A DNA stretch of 64,000 bases from Porphyra umbilicalis. Taxonomy: Eukaryota > Rhodophyta > Bangiophyceae > Bangiales > Bangiaceae. The translations under genes were made by a program, and so were the position numbers. Below are positions 19,832 through 30,658 of this stretch, one piece after another; positions within the stretch are counted from its first letter, which is position 1, and each line of letters opens with the position of its first letter. The notes under the pieces are model-generated. The model saw only the letters and a list, made by a program, of their open reading frames with translations, was not told where the DNA came from and did no database searches. The DNA lies in contig KV919149.1 in NCBI GenBank assembly GCA_002049455.2, positions 1 to 64,000 on the forward strand, given 5' to 3'.

Positions 19832-21301
19832 TCAGAATGGACTGAAACTCACACCAACATGCTGTTTTGTACCGATATGTATCCAGCAACAGTGCTTTTC
19901 CGCACATGCGAGCATTGCGTGAGAACCGCTGCCGCGGCGTGGCTGCGGTGCCCGCCGCGGGGCCGGCCGGCACCATCTCACCGGCGGCCCCGCCGGCGGC
20001 GGCGCCCCCCCCACCGCCCCCACCGCCACCGCCGCCGCCGCTGCCGCCACCCCCGTGGCCGCCGACCGTCGATGAGCGGCGGCCGGAGCGGCCGCCCACC
20101 CCCGCCCCCACCCTCGCCGCGGAGCGGGTAACGACGGAGCCGCTCGCCAAAAAGACGGCCGGTTCGGGGGCGCTCCCCCCCCCCCCGGCACGTCCGACCG
20201 GTAGAGCAGCACCACCCCCGACCGCAGCTCTGCATACGCAGCGTATGCCTTGGACCCCCGCCCGCCTCCCGTCGCCGCACTCGCCGCCGCCGTCGTGGCG
20301 GCGGCGGCGCCGCCAAACCAGCCCCGCCGCGACGGCGGCGCCGGCGTTGCGGCCAAGGCGGCGGCCGCAGCGGTGGCGGCCGCGGCGGCGGCCGCCGCCG
20401 CCGCAGGCGGCCCCACCCCGGGCGCCGCCGCCTCGGCGTCGAGGCGCAGCACCGTCACGTCTGCCGCCGTGTCGGCGGGGAGGCGGGCCACGAGCGCCAG
20501 CGGGTGCACCCCCGTCGGCGTTACGAGGGGGGGCGGCGGCGGCCGCCCCGCGCCGGCGGCGACCGCCCCCGCCGGCGACGTGGCCGCCGCCGCCTTGGCG
20601 TCGGCGGCCCCGTCGGGGGGCTCCCCGCCGCCGCCCTTGGCCAAGGCGCCCCGCTTGGCGTCGGACGCCGCGGAGCGGCTCGACTCGCGCGACGCGCGCC
20701 AGCCGCCGCGCTCGGCGGGGGCGGCCTTGGCGTCGGCGCCGCCCCCGCCGCGGTCCCGCTGCCGCTCCCGCCCGCGCCCCCGATCCCGCTCCCGGTCGCC
20801 CGCGCCCGCAGAGCCGCTGAGGCGCTCGAGCGGCAGCGACACGGACCACGTGCGGCGGCGGCCATTGCCGGGCTTGTCCGTCCCGGGCGGCAGCAGCTGC
20901 CGCAACGCCGACGGCGCGCGCTCCCCAGAAGTGCGCGGGGGGGGCTGCAGCGCGCAGGGGGCGGGCGGCGTCCACTCCGCCCGCCCGGGCAGCGGGGAGG
21001 CGCTGGCCACCGCCAGGGGCGCCGCCGCCGCGACCTTGGCCACCGGCGACCGCTGCGTCGGCAGCGCCGCGTCGGCCGACGCCGAAGCGCTGGAGGCGGC
21101 GGCGGCGGTGGCGGCGGCAGCGGCGGCGGTGGTGGCGGCGGCGGCGGCGGACGCGCTCCCCGCCCGCTCCGCTGTCGACACGGCCGCCGAAGGCGCCACG
21201 TCCCCGTGCCCTTCGGCCGCGGCGCGCGCAGCCGCGGCCACCACGACGGCCGCCTGGGCTGCCGGCGGGGCGGTGCCAGCGGCGCGGTCGCTCATGGGCA
21301 T
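19832..21301 (-). CDS. Ala-rich hypothetical protein
   Basis: A frame of about 489 codons from a Met at 21301; a second Met follows two codons later. The product is dominated by Ala, Gly, Pro and Arg, with poly-Ala runs and an Arg/Asp/Glu alternating segment (RERDRGRGRERQRDRG-like, about a third of the way in) reminiscent of RS/RD-type linkers. Short stretches of mixed composition (RRTWSVSLPLERL; ALVARLPADTAADVTVLRLD; GSKAYAAYAELRSGVVLLY) suggest real coding rather than pure repeat. No domain is recognised. The opposite strand is also open over much of this length because of the GCC repeats, so the strand call is inference. Confidence 0.35.
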   Translation of the reverse strand: MPMSDRAAGTAPPAAQAAVVVAAAARAAAEGHGDVAPSAAVSTAERAGSASAAAAATTAAAAAATAAAASSASASADAALPTQRSPVAKVAAAAPLAVASASPLPGRAEWTPPAPCALQPPPRTSGERAPSALRQLLPPGTDKPGNGRRRTWSVSLPLERLSGSAGAGDRERDRGRGRERQRDRGGGGADAKAAPAERGGWRASRESSRSAASDAKRGALAKGGGGEPPDGAADAKAAAATSPAGAVAAGAGRPPPPPLVTPTGVHPLALVARLPADTAADVTVLRLDAEAAAPGVGPPAAAAAAAAAATAAAAALAATPAPPSRRGWFGGAAAATTAAASAATGGGRGSKAYAAYAELRSGVVLLYRSDVPGGGGAPPNRPSFWRAAPSLPAPRRGWGRGWAAAPAAAHRRSAATGVAAAAAAVAVGAVGGAPPPAGPPVRWCRPAPRRAPQPRRGSGSHAMLACAEKHCCWIHIGTKQHVGVSFSPF

Positions 21302-21571
21302 GCCGGCAGCGGTAGACCGGCAGCCGGCACCCAGTATAGGCACCGCCGTTCGCTGCCCCCCGCCCCGCCTCATGGCATGTGTGACTGTTTTATCGCGTGA
21401 ATGCGAGGTCCCCCCGAGCAATGAGGAGGCTACAATGGCTTCAAATCGGGTGATAAATTGAACATGAGCAGCACAAGGCGCAGAAAGTGGCCCCATCGCA
21501 ATGGCGTCAGGAGGGGGATTTGGATCTAAATCGTTTGCAACTCTCCCCCCTCTCAGGCGTTGGAAACGGCC

Positions 21572-21616
21572 CCCACGATCGATTCTAGAGGTTTAATCTC
21601 TAGAATAGAACGTGGG
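21572..21616. repeat. Nested inverted repeat
   Basis: An inner perfect stem (ATTCTAGAG at 21582-21590 with CTCTAGAAT at 21598-21606, seven-base loop) sits inside an outer CCCACG / CGTGGG pair at 21572-21577 and 21611-21616. It lies between the Ala-rich frame and the nuclease-kinase locus. Role unknown. Confidence 0.6.
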
Positions 21617-22180
21617 TCCGTTTCTCCTGAGATCCTACACGGGAAACTGTGAAGGAGCCTCAGGCTTAACTAGACGTGTGCACTCGGCCACCAGGCGACA
21701 TCGTCTTCGCAATTGGAATCAGGACTGTCGTCACGACACAAATCTTCAGCGCCGTGTGTCGCGAGCGCGCCGCGTCTGGCGCCATGGAGTTGCCTCGCCC
21801 GCGCAGTGAGCCTCAGCCGGCTCCCGACACTCACTCATCCCCCCCTCTCACCTTCCCGGCGGAACTACCGAACGCTGCAGGCGGCGACGCTGCAGGCGGC
21901 GACGCTACCGGTCGGAACACTGCTGGCCGGAACGCGGACTGCCGGTACGCTGTCGGCCGGAACGCCTTGCGGCCGTGCCAACACTAGCAGGGAGGCGGCG
22001 GATGGCCGCCAGCGACAGTGCCCCACGTGGGTACCGCCGTCGCTTCCGGTCATTGGCAACATTGGCTGCCTCACCCGTCACCTGTAGGAATCCTGGAGAC
22101 GGCTACCACGGGCTTTGTGGCGGTGGTCGCAATTCCCTGGGTGGGGCACCGTGGCAACCTCTGCCGTGCGCACTCGGAGC

Positions 22181-24268
22181 ATGTCGAGACGCTCAGAGTC
22201 GCAGGGCAGCTCTGGTAGCTCAGCTGGGCATCAGCCGGTTGACACCGACTTCCTCAAGATTGCGAAAGAAGACTTCTTGAGCGCGCGCAAGGCCGCAGGA
22301 GATGCGCGCGACGTCGTGACAAGGATGGCCAGATCTGGGAGTGCCGTAGACATGTCGACGCTGGCGGGTGACAAGGTGGCAGCGGATGCCAAGCTTCGGC
22401 ATGCTGAAGCTGACCTGATCGAGGCCCGCAAACTGGTCATTGCCTTGCTCGCACCTCGAGCCGCAGATCGGAGCCGCCGTGACGCCAGCTACACTAGCTC
22501 CGGTAGCGGGTCGCAAGGTGTCTCTGACGCCGAAGAGGCGCTGCGTAGCCTGGGGTTGGAGCCGGAAGCGGATTATTTGTAGGATAATGCGGGGGATGAG
22601 GTGGTTTACCATGTACCAGCTGCCGCCTGCCACAAGCTCTCCAACCTGTACGCGTCCAAGCGTGGGGTAGAGGTCGGTGCCGTCACGCCCCCCGTCTTCA
22701 TCTGTGACCCCACAGCAGGCGAGACGCTGTCCTCAAGGTTGCTGCCGGCGGTGTGGGAGGGCAGGGACGTCCCCGCTGTCGGCCTTCATGGTCTGATTCC
22801 GCTGCAGCAGAGCATCAAGAGCACCATCGAGACCATGAGTGTCAACACGAGCGACCGCAACTCTGTTCCTGCAGATCTCCCACCCTGGAAGTCGGTCGAG
22901 GACATCTTTAGAGACCTCATTGACCCGCTCTACCAGATCGATGCGGACGACGTAACGCGCGTGTACCGCCCGACGCTCCGGGCGCTGCGTGTGCCTCTGC
23001 TCTCCTTCACGCCCGACAGCTCTCTGGACATTGTCACCGCCGTCCCCTGCGGTGCTCGTCTTGTGCCACTGTCCGTGGTTGAGCTCAAATCCAGCTCACG
23101 CGACCTCCTAGAGGGTTTGGGCCAAGCGACGCAAGGTGCAACGTGCGTTGCCGCGGGCCTTGTGCAGTGCGGGGTTGCCTGGCAAGACGTGACCGTGTCA
23201 TTTATGGTATGCAACGGCCACGCCATCCTGTTTGGCGGCGTGCACCTGGTCGCTCCGTCGCTGCCAATGCCGTACGTCACCTCCTCGCCGCTGTCGCTGC
23301 TGGACTACAAGCAGGCGTTCCTTGCACACCGGCACATGGTGATGCACAACGAGAACACTCAGAGGTTGGCTTGCGCGGCTCGGCTGGCCATCGCACGTGC
23401 ATCCTCGACTTTCAACACCGAGGCGGACGGGAGCACATGTGCAGCAGTCAAGCGGCCCGTCTTCTCGCTGCGCGTGCCCTTCGACGTGTATTGTAAGCCC
23501 AACGTCATACGGGTTGCATGCAAGACGCCTCACGGTCAACGCGTGTCGACATGGGACGCCTCCGTGACTGCGCTCCAAGCAGTGTACAGCCGGCTCTTCT
23601 CCTGTGGGGCACGTGATGTGGTGGTGTTCCCCTTTGGCATTGTACGTGGCCTGCGACCCGCCCGTGCTTCTGCTCGAAGACTCAAGAACGACCGAGCTCT
23701 TCTTTTGCCGAACTTGCAACATGCTGATCCCCCGTTCTCTCCAGCTCCTCCGTGTGACTTTGAAAGTGCTTGGGCGTTTGTTGACGCGGTGGAGGAAGCT
23801 GTGCGCCTCGTGCACAAGGCCGGAGTGGTGCACGGTGACTTGTACTTGAGCAACATCTTTCACCGGCGGCTGAGCGGCAATTTCCAGGTCAAGTTCATCG
23901 ACTGGGACACCGGCTTCTTTTCCTCCGCGTCGGCTCCTCCGTCGTGCTACCGCTTGACAACACGGATCTTGTACACCCTCTGCCAGCAGCAGCAGATCTT
24001 TGTCGGCTCTGTCGAGGCGGTCGCGTTGAACTGCACGCTGGATTGAGCGGAAGTCTACGCCATGCGGTTGTGCCTTTTGGATGAAGACGGCTTCGAAGAG
24101 TGGCGGCAGGCCGCGCAGTTGGGCTCCCCTGCCGACCTCAACAAGTTATCCCGGTACATGGAGCGCCTGTACGACCGCTCCATCTACGGCAAGTCGTACG
24201 CCGACGCCGTCGAGTTGGCGCGGCAGACCAAGGCGGCGGGTGATGCACGAGCGGGGGTGGCGGTGTGA
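22181..24268 (+). pseudogene. Crinkler-like (CR) effector locus: REase-like plus kinase-like domains, probably disrupted
   Basis: One reading frame carries a protein-like sequence across this locus, with about two breaks, so it looks recently broken. The order of parts is: a Ser-rich start and an Ala/Lys/Asp-rich helical segment (~22240-22460); a PD-(D/E)XK nuclease-like stretch (~23010-23150) with SLDIV followed by VVELKSSS and GLGQA; a beta-rich N-lobe-like part with VIRVACKTPHG (~23500-23530); and a kinase-like C-lobe with HGDLYLSNIF and FIDWDTG (~23830-23910), the HxDxxxxN and DFG-equivalent motifs of the APH/RIO/FunK1-like fold. A short helical tail with RLYDRSIYGKSYADAVELAR closes it. 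A REase-like domain next to a kinase-like domain is one architecture of the CR (Crinkler-type) eukaryotic effectors proposed to derive from transposons. Neither domain has been verified by profile search. Confidence 0.55.
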
Positions 24269-24302
24269 GTGTGGGGTTCCTGCATGATTATATTTCTTCT
24301 TT

Positions 24303-24737
24303 GTGTGCGTCTGTGAGGGAAGCGATGGGGGGGGTGGCGGCGGTGGCGGCGGTGGCGGTGGCGGCGGCGGCGGCGGCGGCGGGTCGGGCTTTGAGGACGC
24401 GACTGGCGAGGAGCTGGCGGCGTGCGTGGCCCCCTCGCAGGCGCTGTGTAGGCCCATTGCCAAGCAGGCCGAAGCGTTTGCGCTCGGCTTCAAGGCCGAT
24501 GGCGAAGTGCTTGCCAAGGCCGTGATCAACCCAAGCCCAAGGATGCCGCTGTGGCTTTTCAGCCAATGCCCGAGTCGATTGGCGAAGCCATGGGGCTCGC
24601 CGCCGAGATGGACTCCACGTGTGCGCCGCTTGCCCGTATTGTACATCATCGACATGGAGGGCGCCAGTATCATCTATCTGAACCAGGCGCTGATGGGAGC
24701 CAAGACGGCGGACATCAAGGTGGCGCAGCAAACGTGA
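24303..24737 (+). CDS. Unidentified ORF with a poly-Gly run; weak CRAL-TRIO/Sec14 resemblance
   Basis: A 144-codon frame: a poly-Gly block (~10-27), a mixed-composition segment (GFEDATGEELAACVAPSQAL and onward), and a C-terminal LYIIDMEGASIIYLNQALMG. That last part resembles the conserved beta strand and helix of Sec14-like lipid-binding domains (IVDxxGxS). It ends at CAGCAAAC followed by GTGAGT, a plausible splice donor, so the frame may be one exon of a gene continuing to the right. The frame on its own is too short for a complete Sec14 domain. The assignment is a guess from one motif. Confidence 0.2.
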   Translation: MCVCEGSDGGGGGGGGGGGGGGGGGGGSGFEDATGEELAACVAPSQALCRPIAKQAEAFALGFKADGEVLAKAVINPSPRMPLWLFSQCPSRLAKPWGSPPRWTPRVRRLPVLYIIDMEGASIIYLNQALMGAKTADIKVAQQT

Positions 24738-24909
24738 GTGCGCTCCGTGTGGGCTATGAAAACGCGCGGGCGGCGGGCGTGTCAATGGTCAACCTGGCAG
24801 CCGTGGCCGCCGCCAAGTGGGCTGTAGGCGACGTGGTAGGCAACGCGGCCAAGCCGGCGGCCGCGAGGGACCGTGTCATATACGACGCCCTCGCCGCGTG
24901 GCGGTGGAG

Positions 24910-25180
24910 GTTGTATTTCAAAAAAAACGCACCCCGTCGATTCGACGTGTAGCTGGGCTACAATCGACGGGGGGGGGGTCTCGGGGGGGTGTGGGGGGGG
25001 GGGGGGGGGGCGTGCGTGGGGTTTGGGGGGGGGGGGGGGGGTGGGGCTGCTGGGGGCGCCTGGGGGGGGCTGGGGGGGGGCTCGGGGGGGGGGTGCGGGG
25101 GGGGCCTGTGGGGGGGGGCTCTGGGGGGGGGTGCTCTCGGGGGGGCCCTGGTGGGGGGTGCCGTCGGGGCACATTGCGAC
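24910..25180 (+). repeat. G-run tract B with nested hairpin
   Basis: A nested hairpin (outer CCGTCGATT / AATCGACGG, inner GTAGC / GCTAC, ~24933-24972) is followed by about 190 bases of G runs, several longer than ten, separated by C, T or CT. The layout repeats that of the tract at 18150-18420: short A-run, hairpin, GGGCTACAA motif, G runs. Long proline-rich frames on the minus strand here are by-products. Confidence 0.7.
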
Positions 25181-25379
25181 GAGAAAATTATATCGATTGT
25201 GGACTCCGGCGTGCTTGAATTTACGACAATGATGCGTGCCCAGGTAACATTTCGGGATATCGCTTGACGTGACGAAAGGATGGCTGTCCGATGGATGTGA
25301 GCGTCACAAGACAAAGAAAGAGCGGGCCCCAGCATGTTCTGACTGTCACAAACCCCGCGCCTTCGTTGAGAATGCCCAT

Positions 25380-25890
25380 CCCCCACGCCATCTGCCCGGC
25401 ACCAGCCCCGGCAGCCCGACGCCGCCCCCGCCGCTGGCCGCCATCCCCCTATGGGCGCCGCCTCCGCCCCTGTCCGCGCCCCCCGCCGCCGGCGCCGCCG
25501 CCACCGCTGGCGTTGCCTTGGCCGCCGGCTGGTGCCGCCGCCGCCCGCCCCCGCCCCCGCCTCTGGCCGCCACCCCCGCCTCTGGCCGCACCCCCCGCCG
25601 CTGGCGACGCCGCCGCCGTTGGCGCCGCCCTGGTCCCTGGCGGCCGCCCTACCTGCTGGCGCCGCCCCCGCCGCCCCCGCCGCCCCCGCCGGTGGCCGCC
25701 CCCCCCGCCGCTGGCGCCGCCCTCGCCGCTGGTGGCCTCCCCCCCTGGTGGCGCCGCCCCCGCCGCTGGCTACCACCCCCGCCGCTGGCCGCCACCCCCG
25801 CGGGCGGTTGGTGGCAGCGTCCTCGGCGCGAGTGCGGTCTGACCGAGGGCGGGTAGTTACTGGCGGGTTGCGGGTGTTGGGGTGGGTCGG
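25380..25890 (+). repeat. GC minisatellite, short arm of an inverted pair
   Basis: CCGCCGCTGGC-type units repeat for about 450 bases, then a unique edge (GGTTGGTGGCAGCG ... GTGCGGTCTG ... CGGGTGTTGGGGTGG) follows. The same units and edge occur in reverse orientation from about 27130 leftwards into the longer array. Long frames on both strands are compositional. Confidence 0.6.
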
Positions 25891-27090
25891 CCGCGGCTGT
25901 TGATTGTGCGTGAGGAGGCGGAAGTGGTGGGGGGAGGCAGCGGCGGTGAGGGGGAGCAGTGGCGATATGGGGAGGCAACAACGGTGAGGGGGTGCAGGGA
26001 TGGTCGGGGGGGGCAACAAGGGTGGGGAGAGGCAGCAGGGATGGGGGATTCAGAGGCGGTGTGGGGAAGCAGCGGCTATGGGGGGGTGGGCGGCGGACGC
26101 GAGAATGAGCGTGGTGGTGAGCGAGGTAGCATCGATACTGGGTGAAAGAGACGAAGAATGGGGGAAGGGGGGAGATGAACCCTTCTGACAGTGTCTCTGA
26201 CACAGTGTATACGACAGAAAGGCACTGACGACGGCAGTCGTAGCCGTCCTGGCAACCAGCTGCGGGGGGCACGGAGGCAGAGGAGACTGCAGACGGCTCC
26301 ACCAAGCAGTGTGAATGGACCCCCCTTGACAGTGCTTCAGATCCAGTCTACTCCGCAGATCGAGACTGATACTGTCCAATCTAGTGGATCATGCATTTTC
26401 TCTGACACTGTTTAATCCAGTGCGTTGCGAGCCGGCGCTTCTCTTGCTGCCTATAACAGTTCTGCATCTTTTCTTGCAAAAAAAAGAAGCACTGCGTACC
26501 TCCTACAGCACCTTTTTCCCTTTCTGTTCAACTTTATCTAGAGACGATACGGTCTGGTCACCGCCGCGTTAACCGCTTACGTCTGTGCCAAGAAGGAGGA
26601 GCATGCGGCACGTCCGGAGCGAAGTCGACCCAAACACCACTTTTTCAGAGAGAATCGTTACTAGTGCTTTGAAGGGTCCTGGGAACGGAAACGTAGGTGG
26701 CTAAGTCTACAAAGGCCTCCTTCCTACTTTTATCGCCCCTCCAAGTTCACAGCAGCCAGACGTGCCGCTACCTCCCCACGGTGCTCTGTCTGTCCGCTAG
26801 CCAACTTTCTGTGTGCGTTGGCCTTTGTACATCCCGTAGACTCATTCGAGGCTGACACGCTACATCAGAACGGTCGTAGGATGCCCACGGCGCGTAACGT
26901 CCTTTCAGCTAACCGAGCCACCCCATCATCGTGCGTGTGAGTCGCCTGCGGAGGCGGCTTGCTGCCAAAGCACACTAGGCCCTCCCAGAAAGTCCCATGA
27001 GATCCCCGCACACACATAGCCGTGGCGCATGAACAGATATATGTGAATGTATTACTGACGTACTAAGCCGACGCCGGCCGCTACCGCCAC
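25891..27090. other. Spacer between inverted minisatellite arms, no gene recognised
   Basis: The first ~200 bases are G-rich with GGTGGGG-type repeats. The remainder (26.15-27.05 kb) has balanced composition and only short frames. No domain, RNA gene or terminal repeat is recognised. Confidence 0.4.
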
Positions 27091-27099
27091 CGCCGGCTC

Positions 27100-28890
27100 C
27101 CACAGTCAGCCACCACTACCAGCCACCCCACCCACACCCAAAGGCCACGCACCGTCCACCCCAACACCCGCCACCCGCCACCCACCACCCGACACCGACA
27201 GCCCGGCCACACGCAGACCGCACATGCGCCGGGGTCGCTGCCACCGACCGCCCGCGGGGGCGGCGGCCAGCGGCGGGGGCGGTGGCCAGCGGCGGGAGCG
27301 GCGCCAGCGGTGGAAGCCGCGGCCAGGGACGGGGGCTGCGGCAGCGGCACGGGCGCCGCCAGCAGGGGGGGCGGCAGCCAGGGGCCAGGGCAGCACCAGT
27401 GGCCGGGGATGCGGCAGCGGCTGGGGCGGTGTCACCAGGGGGGAAAGCGGCCAGCGTCGTGTGCGGCGCCGGGCAGCGGCGGCGCCAGCCGGCGGCCAGG
27501 GCAGCGCCAGCGATGGCGGCGGCGCCAGCGGCGGGGGCCGCGGCCAGGGGCGGCGGCGGCGGCGGCGGCGGCGGCGGGGGAGGCGCCAGGAGGTGGGGCA
27601 GCCGCCTGGGACCAGGGCAGCGCCAGCGGCAGCGGCGGCGCCAGCGGCGGAGGCTACGGCCAGGGGTGGGGGCGACGGCCAGAGGCGGCGGCGGCGGCGG
27701 GCGGCGGCGGCACCAGCCGGGCGCCAAGGCAACGCCAGCGGCGGCGGCAGTGGTAGCGGCTGGGGCGACGGCCGGCGGTGTGGGCGGCGGCCAGGGCCGG
27801 GGGCGGCGGCAGACGGCTGCGGCGGCATCCGAGGGCGGCGGCGGCGTCAGACAGGGGCGACGGCGACAGCGGCTGGGGGTGGCGACGGCAGCGGCCGGGG
27901 ACGGCGGTACCAGCGGCCGAGGGCCGAGGCGGCAGCCGCCGGGGGCGGCAACAGCGGCCAGGGTCGGCGGCAGCCCCCGGGAGAGGCAGCAGCGGCCAGG
28001 GGCGGCGGCAGCCGCCGGGGGCCGCGGCGCCAGCGGTTGGGGACGGCGGCGACAGCGACCAGGCGCGGCCGCAGCGGCCGGGAGCGATGGGAGCCGCCGT
28101 GAGCGGCGGCAGCGGCCAGGGGCGGCGGCGGCAGCTGCTGGGGGCGGCGGTGGCCGCCGACTGGGGCGGCGTCGGCAGCCCCCGGGGGCGGCGGCGGCTG
28201 GGGACGGCGGCGGAGGCCGCCGCGGGCGGCGGTGGCGGCAGCCGGGGGCGGCGATGGTGGTGGTCGGGGATGGCGGCGGCAGCGGCTGGCAGCGGCGGCG
28301 GAGGCAGCTGGGAGCGGCGGTGGCGGCGGCCGGGGGCGGCGGCGTCGGCAGGCTGGGGCGGAGGCGGCAGGGGGCGGCGGCAGGGGCGGTAGCAGGTCGG
28401 AGTGGGGGCGGCGGCAGGCAGGGGCGGCGGCGGCCGGGGGCAGCCGGGGCAGCGGTGGCAGCCCGGGGTGGCGGCGGCGGTGGCCGGGGGCGGTGGTGGC
28501 GGCGATGGAAGCCGGGGAGGGCGGCGGCGGCAGACAGGGGCGGCGGCGGCGGCAGCCAGGCGCGGCGTCGGCCGGGGGCGGCAGCCCGCGGCAGCAGCAG
28601 CTGGGGGCGGCGACGGCCAGGGGCGGTGGCGAGGGTAGGTAGAGGGGACGGCGGCGGCACCCGGCGTTGCCGAGAGTCGGGGGCGGCGGTGGCTGGGGGT
28701 GGCGGCGGTGGCAGCCGGGGGCGGCGGCGTCGGCAGCCAGGAGCGGCCGCGCCGCGGGGGCGGCGGCAGCCAGGGGAATTGGAAGCGGGGGACGGCGGCA
28801 GCGGGGGACGGCGGCAACCGCTGCGGGGGGGCAGCGAGGTAGAGCGGCAGCCGCTGCGGGGGCGGCGGCAGGCATACACACGCCGCGGGT
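27100..28890 (-). repeat. 1.8-kb GC minisatellite, long arm of an inverted pair
   Basis: About 1.7 kb is built of degenerate 12-36 base units around GGGGGCGGCGGCAGC. Frames of 536 codons (plus) and 587 codons (minus) cross it with no stop, but their products are only Gly/Ala/Arg/Pro and His/Pro/Ala repeats. The left edge matches, in reverse, the edge of the array at 25380-25890. Strand is given relative to that shorter arm. Confidence 0.75.
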
Positions 28891-29326
28891 AGCTCCCATA
28901 CAGAGGGGGCGGCTGGCATTATGACCAGCTGGTGGGACCTGTGACGCGGAAATGTGGTTCCAGCACTGTGAATGATGTGATGATGCTCAGCTCGCGGGAA
29001 CGTTGTAACGATCTATTCTCCAGCCTCTGGTTGTCATTCCCCATTGCTGGACTTTCCATCCGGCGGTGCATTTGAATCCCGACCTCATTCCATCCGGAGC
29101 GGGCCGACCGCCGCTGTAAGGGACCCCCTCCAGTCGGGCGTACTGAGGCGACTTGATTGTGATTTGCTTTGAACTACAGTGCCCTGAGGCGCTGCAAACG
29201 GCCCACACGACGATTTTTCCTTACACAATCGACGGGGTGCCCTTCTGGATGAGATACTACATGCTCTTTACTGGATTCACCACGAGCCCGGTTCTGCCTC
29301 AAACTGAAAACGCGTTCGCGGAAATA

Positions 29327-30658
29327 CCCTGGACTTGTTTACAACGTGCGAAGCAGCCGCCGACAACCAGCCCACGCGAACCACCCCCCTCGCGCGGCCG
29401 CGCATCCTCGGCAAACAAGCCACCGCCAACAAGCACCGCCGCCGCCGCTGCCCACGCCGCCGCCGTCACCGCCGCGCCTCCCCCCCCAGAGACAAGCAGA
29501 CGAATATCCCCGCACCTCCAGACGTGCACACCGCCGCCGGCCTACCGTCGCACCCGTCCCGGTCGCCACGGCCGCGGCAGTTGGGCGCCGCCGCCGCTGC
29601 CGCAGGCAGGCCGCCGTCAAACTCCGCGCCGCCGTCCGCCGCGGGCGCGTCGGCGGCGGTGCGCACGCCCGCTAGCGGCGGCAGCGGCGACGGTGGGGCT
29701 AGGACAACAGCCCGCCGCCGCCGCCGCCGCCGTCGCAGCCACCACCCGTCGCAGTCGCGGCAATGGCGGGCGCGACAGCGGCGGCAGCCGCGGCAGGGGA
29801 GGCGGCGGTGGCGCTGCCGGCGCCCTTCCCCGCTCCCAACGGCGGCGGAGCTCGTCCCCCATCAGACTGTGGCGGGGGCGAGGAGTGGGGGGGCACCGCA
29901 ACGGGCGGGGCCCCCGTCAACGCTGCCGCCGCGTCGGCGCGGGGGCGGCAGCGCCTCGGACCATGCCACATCGCGCGCGACGGGCGGTGCGGCCGCCGGC
30001 GGGGACACCCACACGCGCGCGCGGGGGGGTGGGTGGGGCTGGTCGCCTCGTCGGCGCGGCGGCCGACCGCGCCCCGGCTGTGTTGGTCGCGGGCGGTCGC
30101 GTACGGACGCGCGCGCGAGGGGTGTGTCGGGCGTGTGCGGCCGCCGCGGTGGCGACCACGACGACAGCGGTGGTGCGGCCGTCGGCAGCTCCCGCCGGCC
30201 GTCCGAGAGCCCTCTTCTCCAGGACGATGGGTCGCGAGCGTCTGCTTGAAAACTCGAACAGAATGTGCCTTGGTTGTCCCGTGGAGCGCCATCGCCGGAC
30301 TTAACCACGAAATACAGTCGACGCGTCTGACCAGATCGACGTTTCCGGGGGTCTGAACGCACCACCCTCATTCTGAGGCAACTGACCCGGACATCCTGCG
30401 AAAAGCGACGTACGGCGTCCGTATGACCGCGGCTGACATGCTACAAACGAGAAAAGCTACAGAAAGTGCTGGACGCATGTTGCGCACCGAACCATGCCCA
30501 AAGGACCCGCAGCAGTGATCGATACACTGCGTACCGCCCGAAAAGGTGTGCACACGGGGCCAACCGCAAGTACTCCCGCGCGTGCACTGGAGAAAAAGAA
30601 AAGTTATGTGTGTGACCCCATGCGCATGTTGATAAGTACCCTAGACTAAAGTCCAGGG
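29327..30658. mobile_element. CCCTGGACTT-end element, copy d
   Basis: CCCTGGACTT at 29327-29336 is mirrored by AAGTCCAGGG at 30649-30658. The right end carries the family module (CAAGTACTCCCGC ... CGTGCACTGG ... ATGCGCATGTTG ... CCCTAGACTAAAGTCCAGGG). A ~38-bp sequence before the left end (ACTGAAA...GCG...AAATA-CCTGGACTT) is repeated directly after the right end at about 30677-30708, so two nested ends are present. The core is GC-rich with Ala/Arg/Pro frames and no recognisable protein. Probably non-autonomous. Confidence 0.6.

Noticed and set aside
19867-20820. Plus-strand Pro/Arg-rich frames of 300-400 codons over the Ala-rich minus-strand ORF
   Set aside because: Products are poly-Pro/Arg with no mixed-composition segments, whereas the minus strand has some. 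Kept only the minus-strand call, at low confidence.
27116-28892. 587-codon minus and 536-codon plus frames as a repetitive structural protein
   Set aside because: Both strands are equally open across a degenerate GC minisatellite and neither product has non-repeat segments or a flanking exon.
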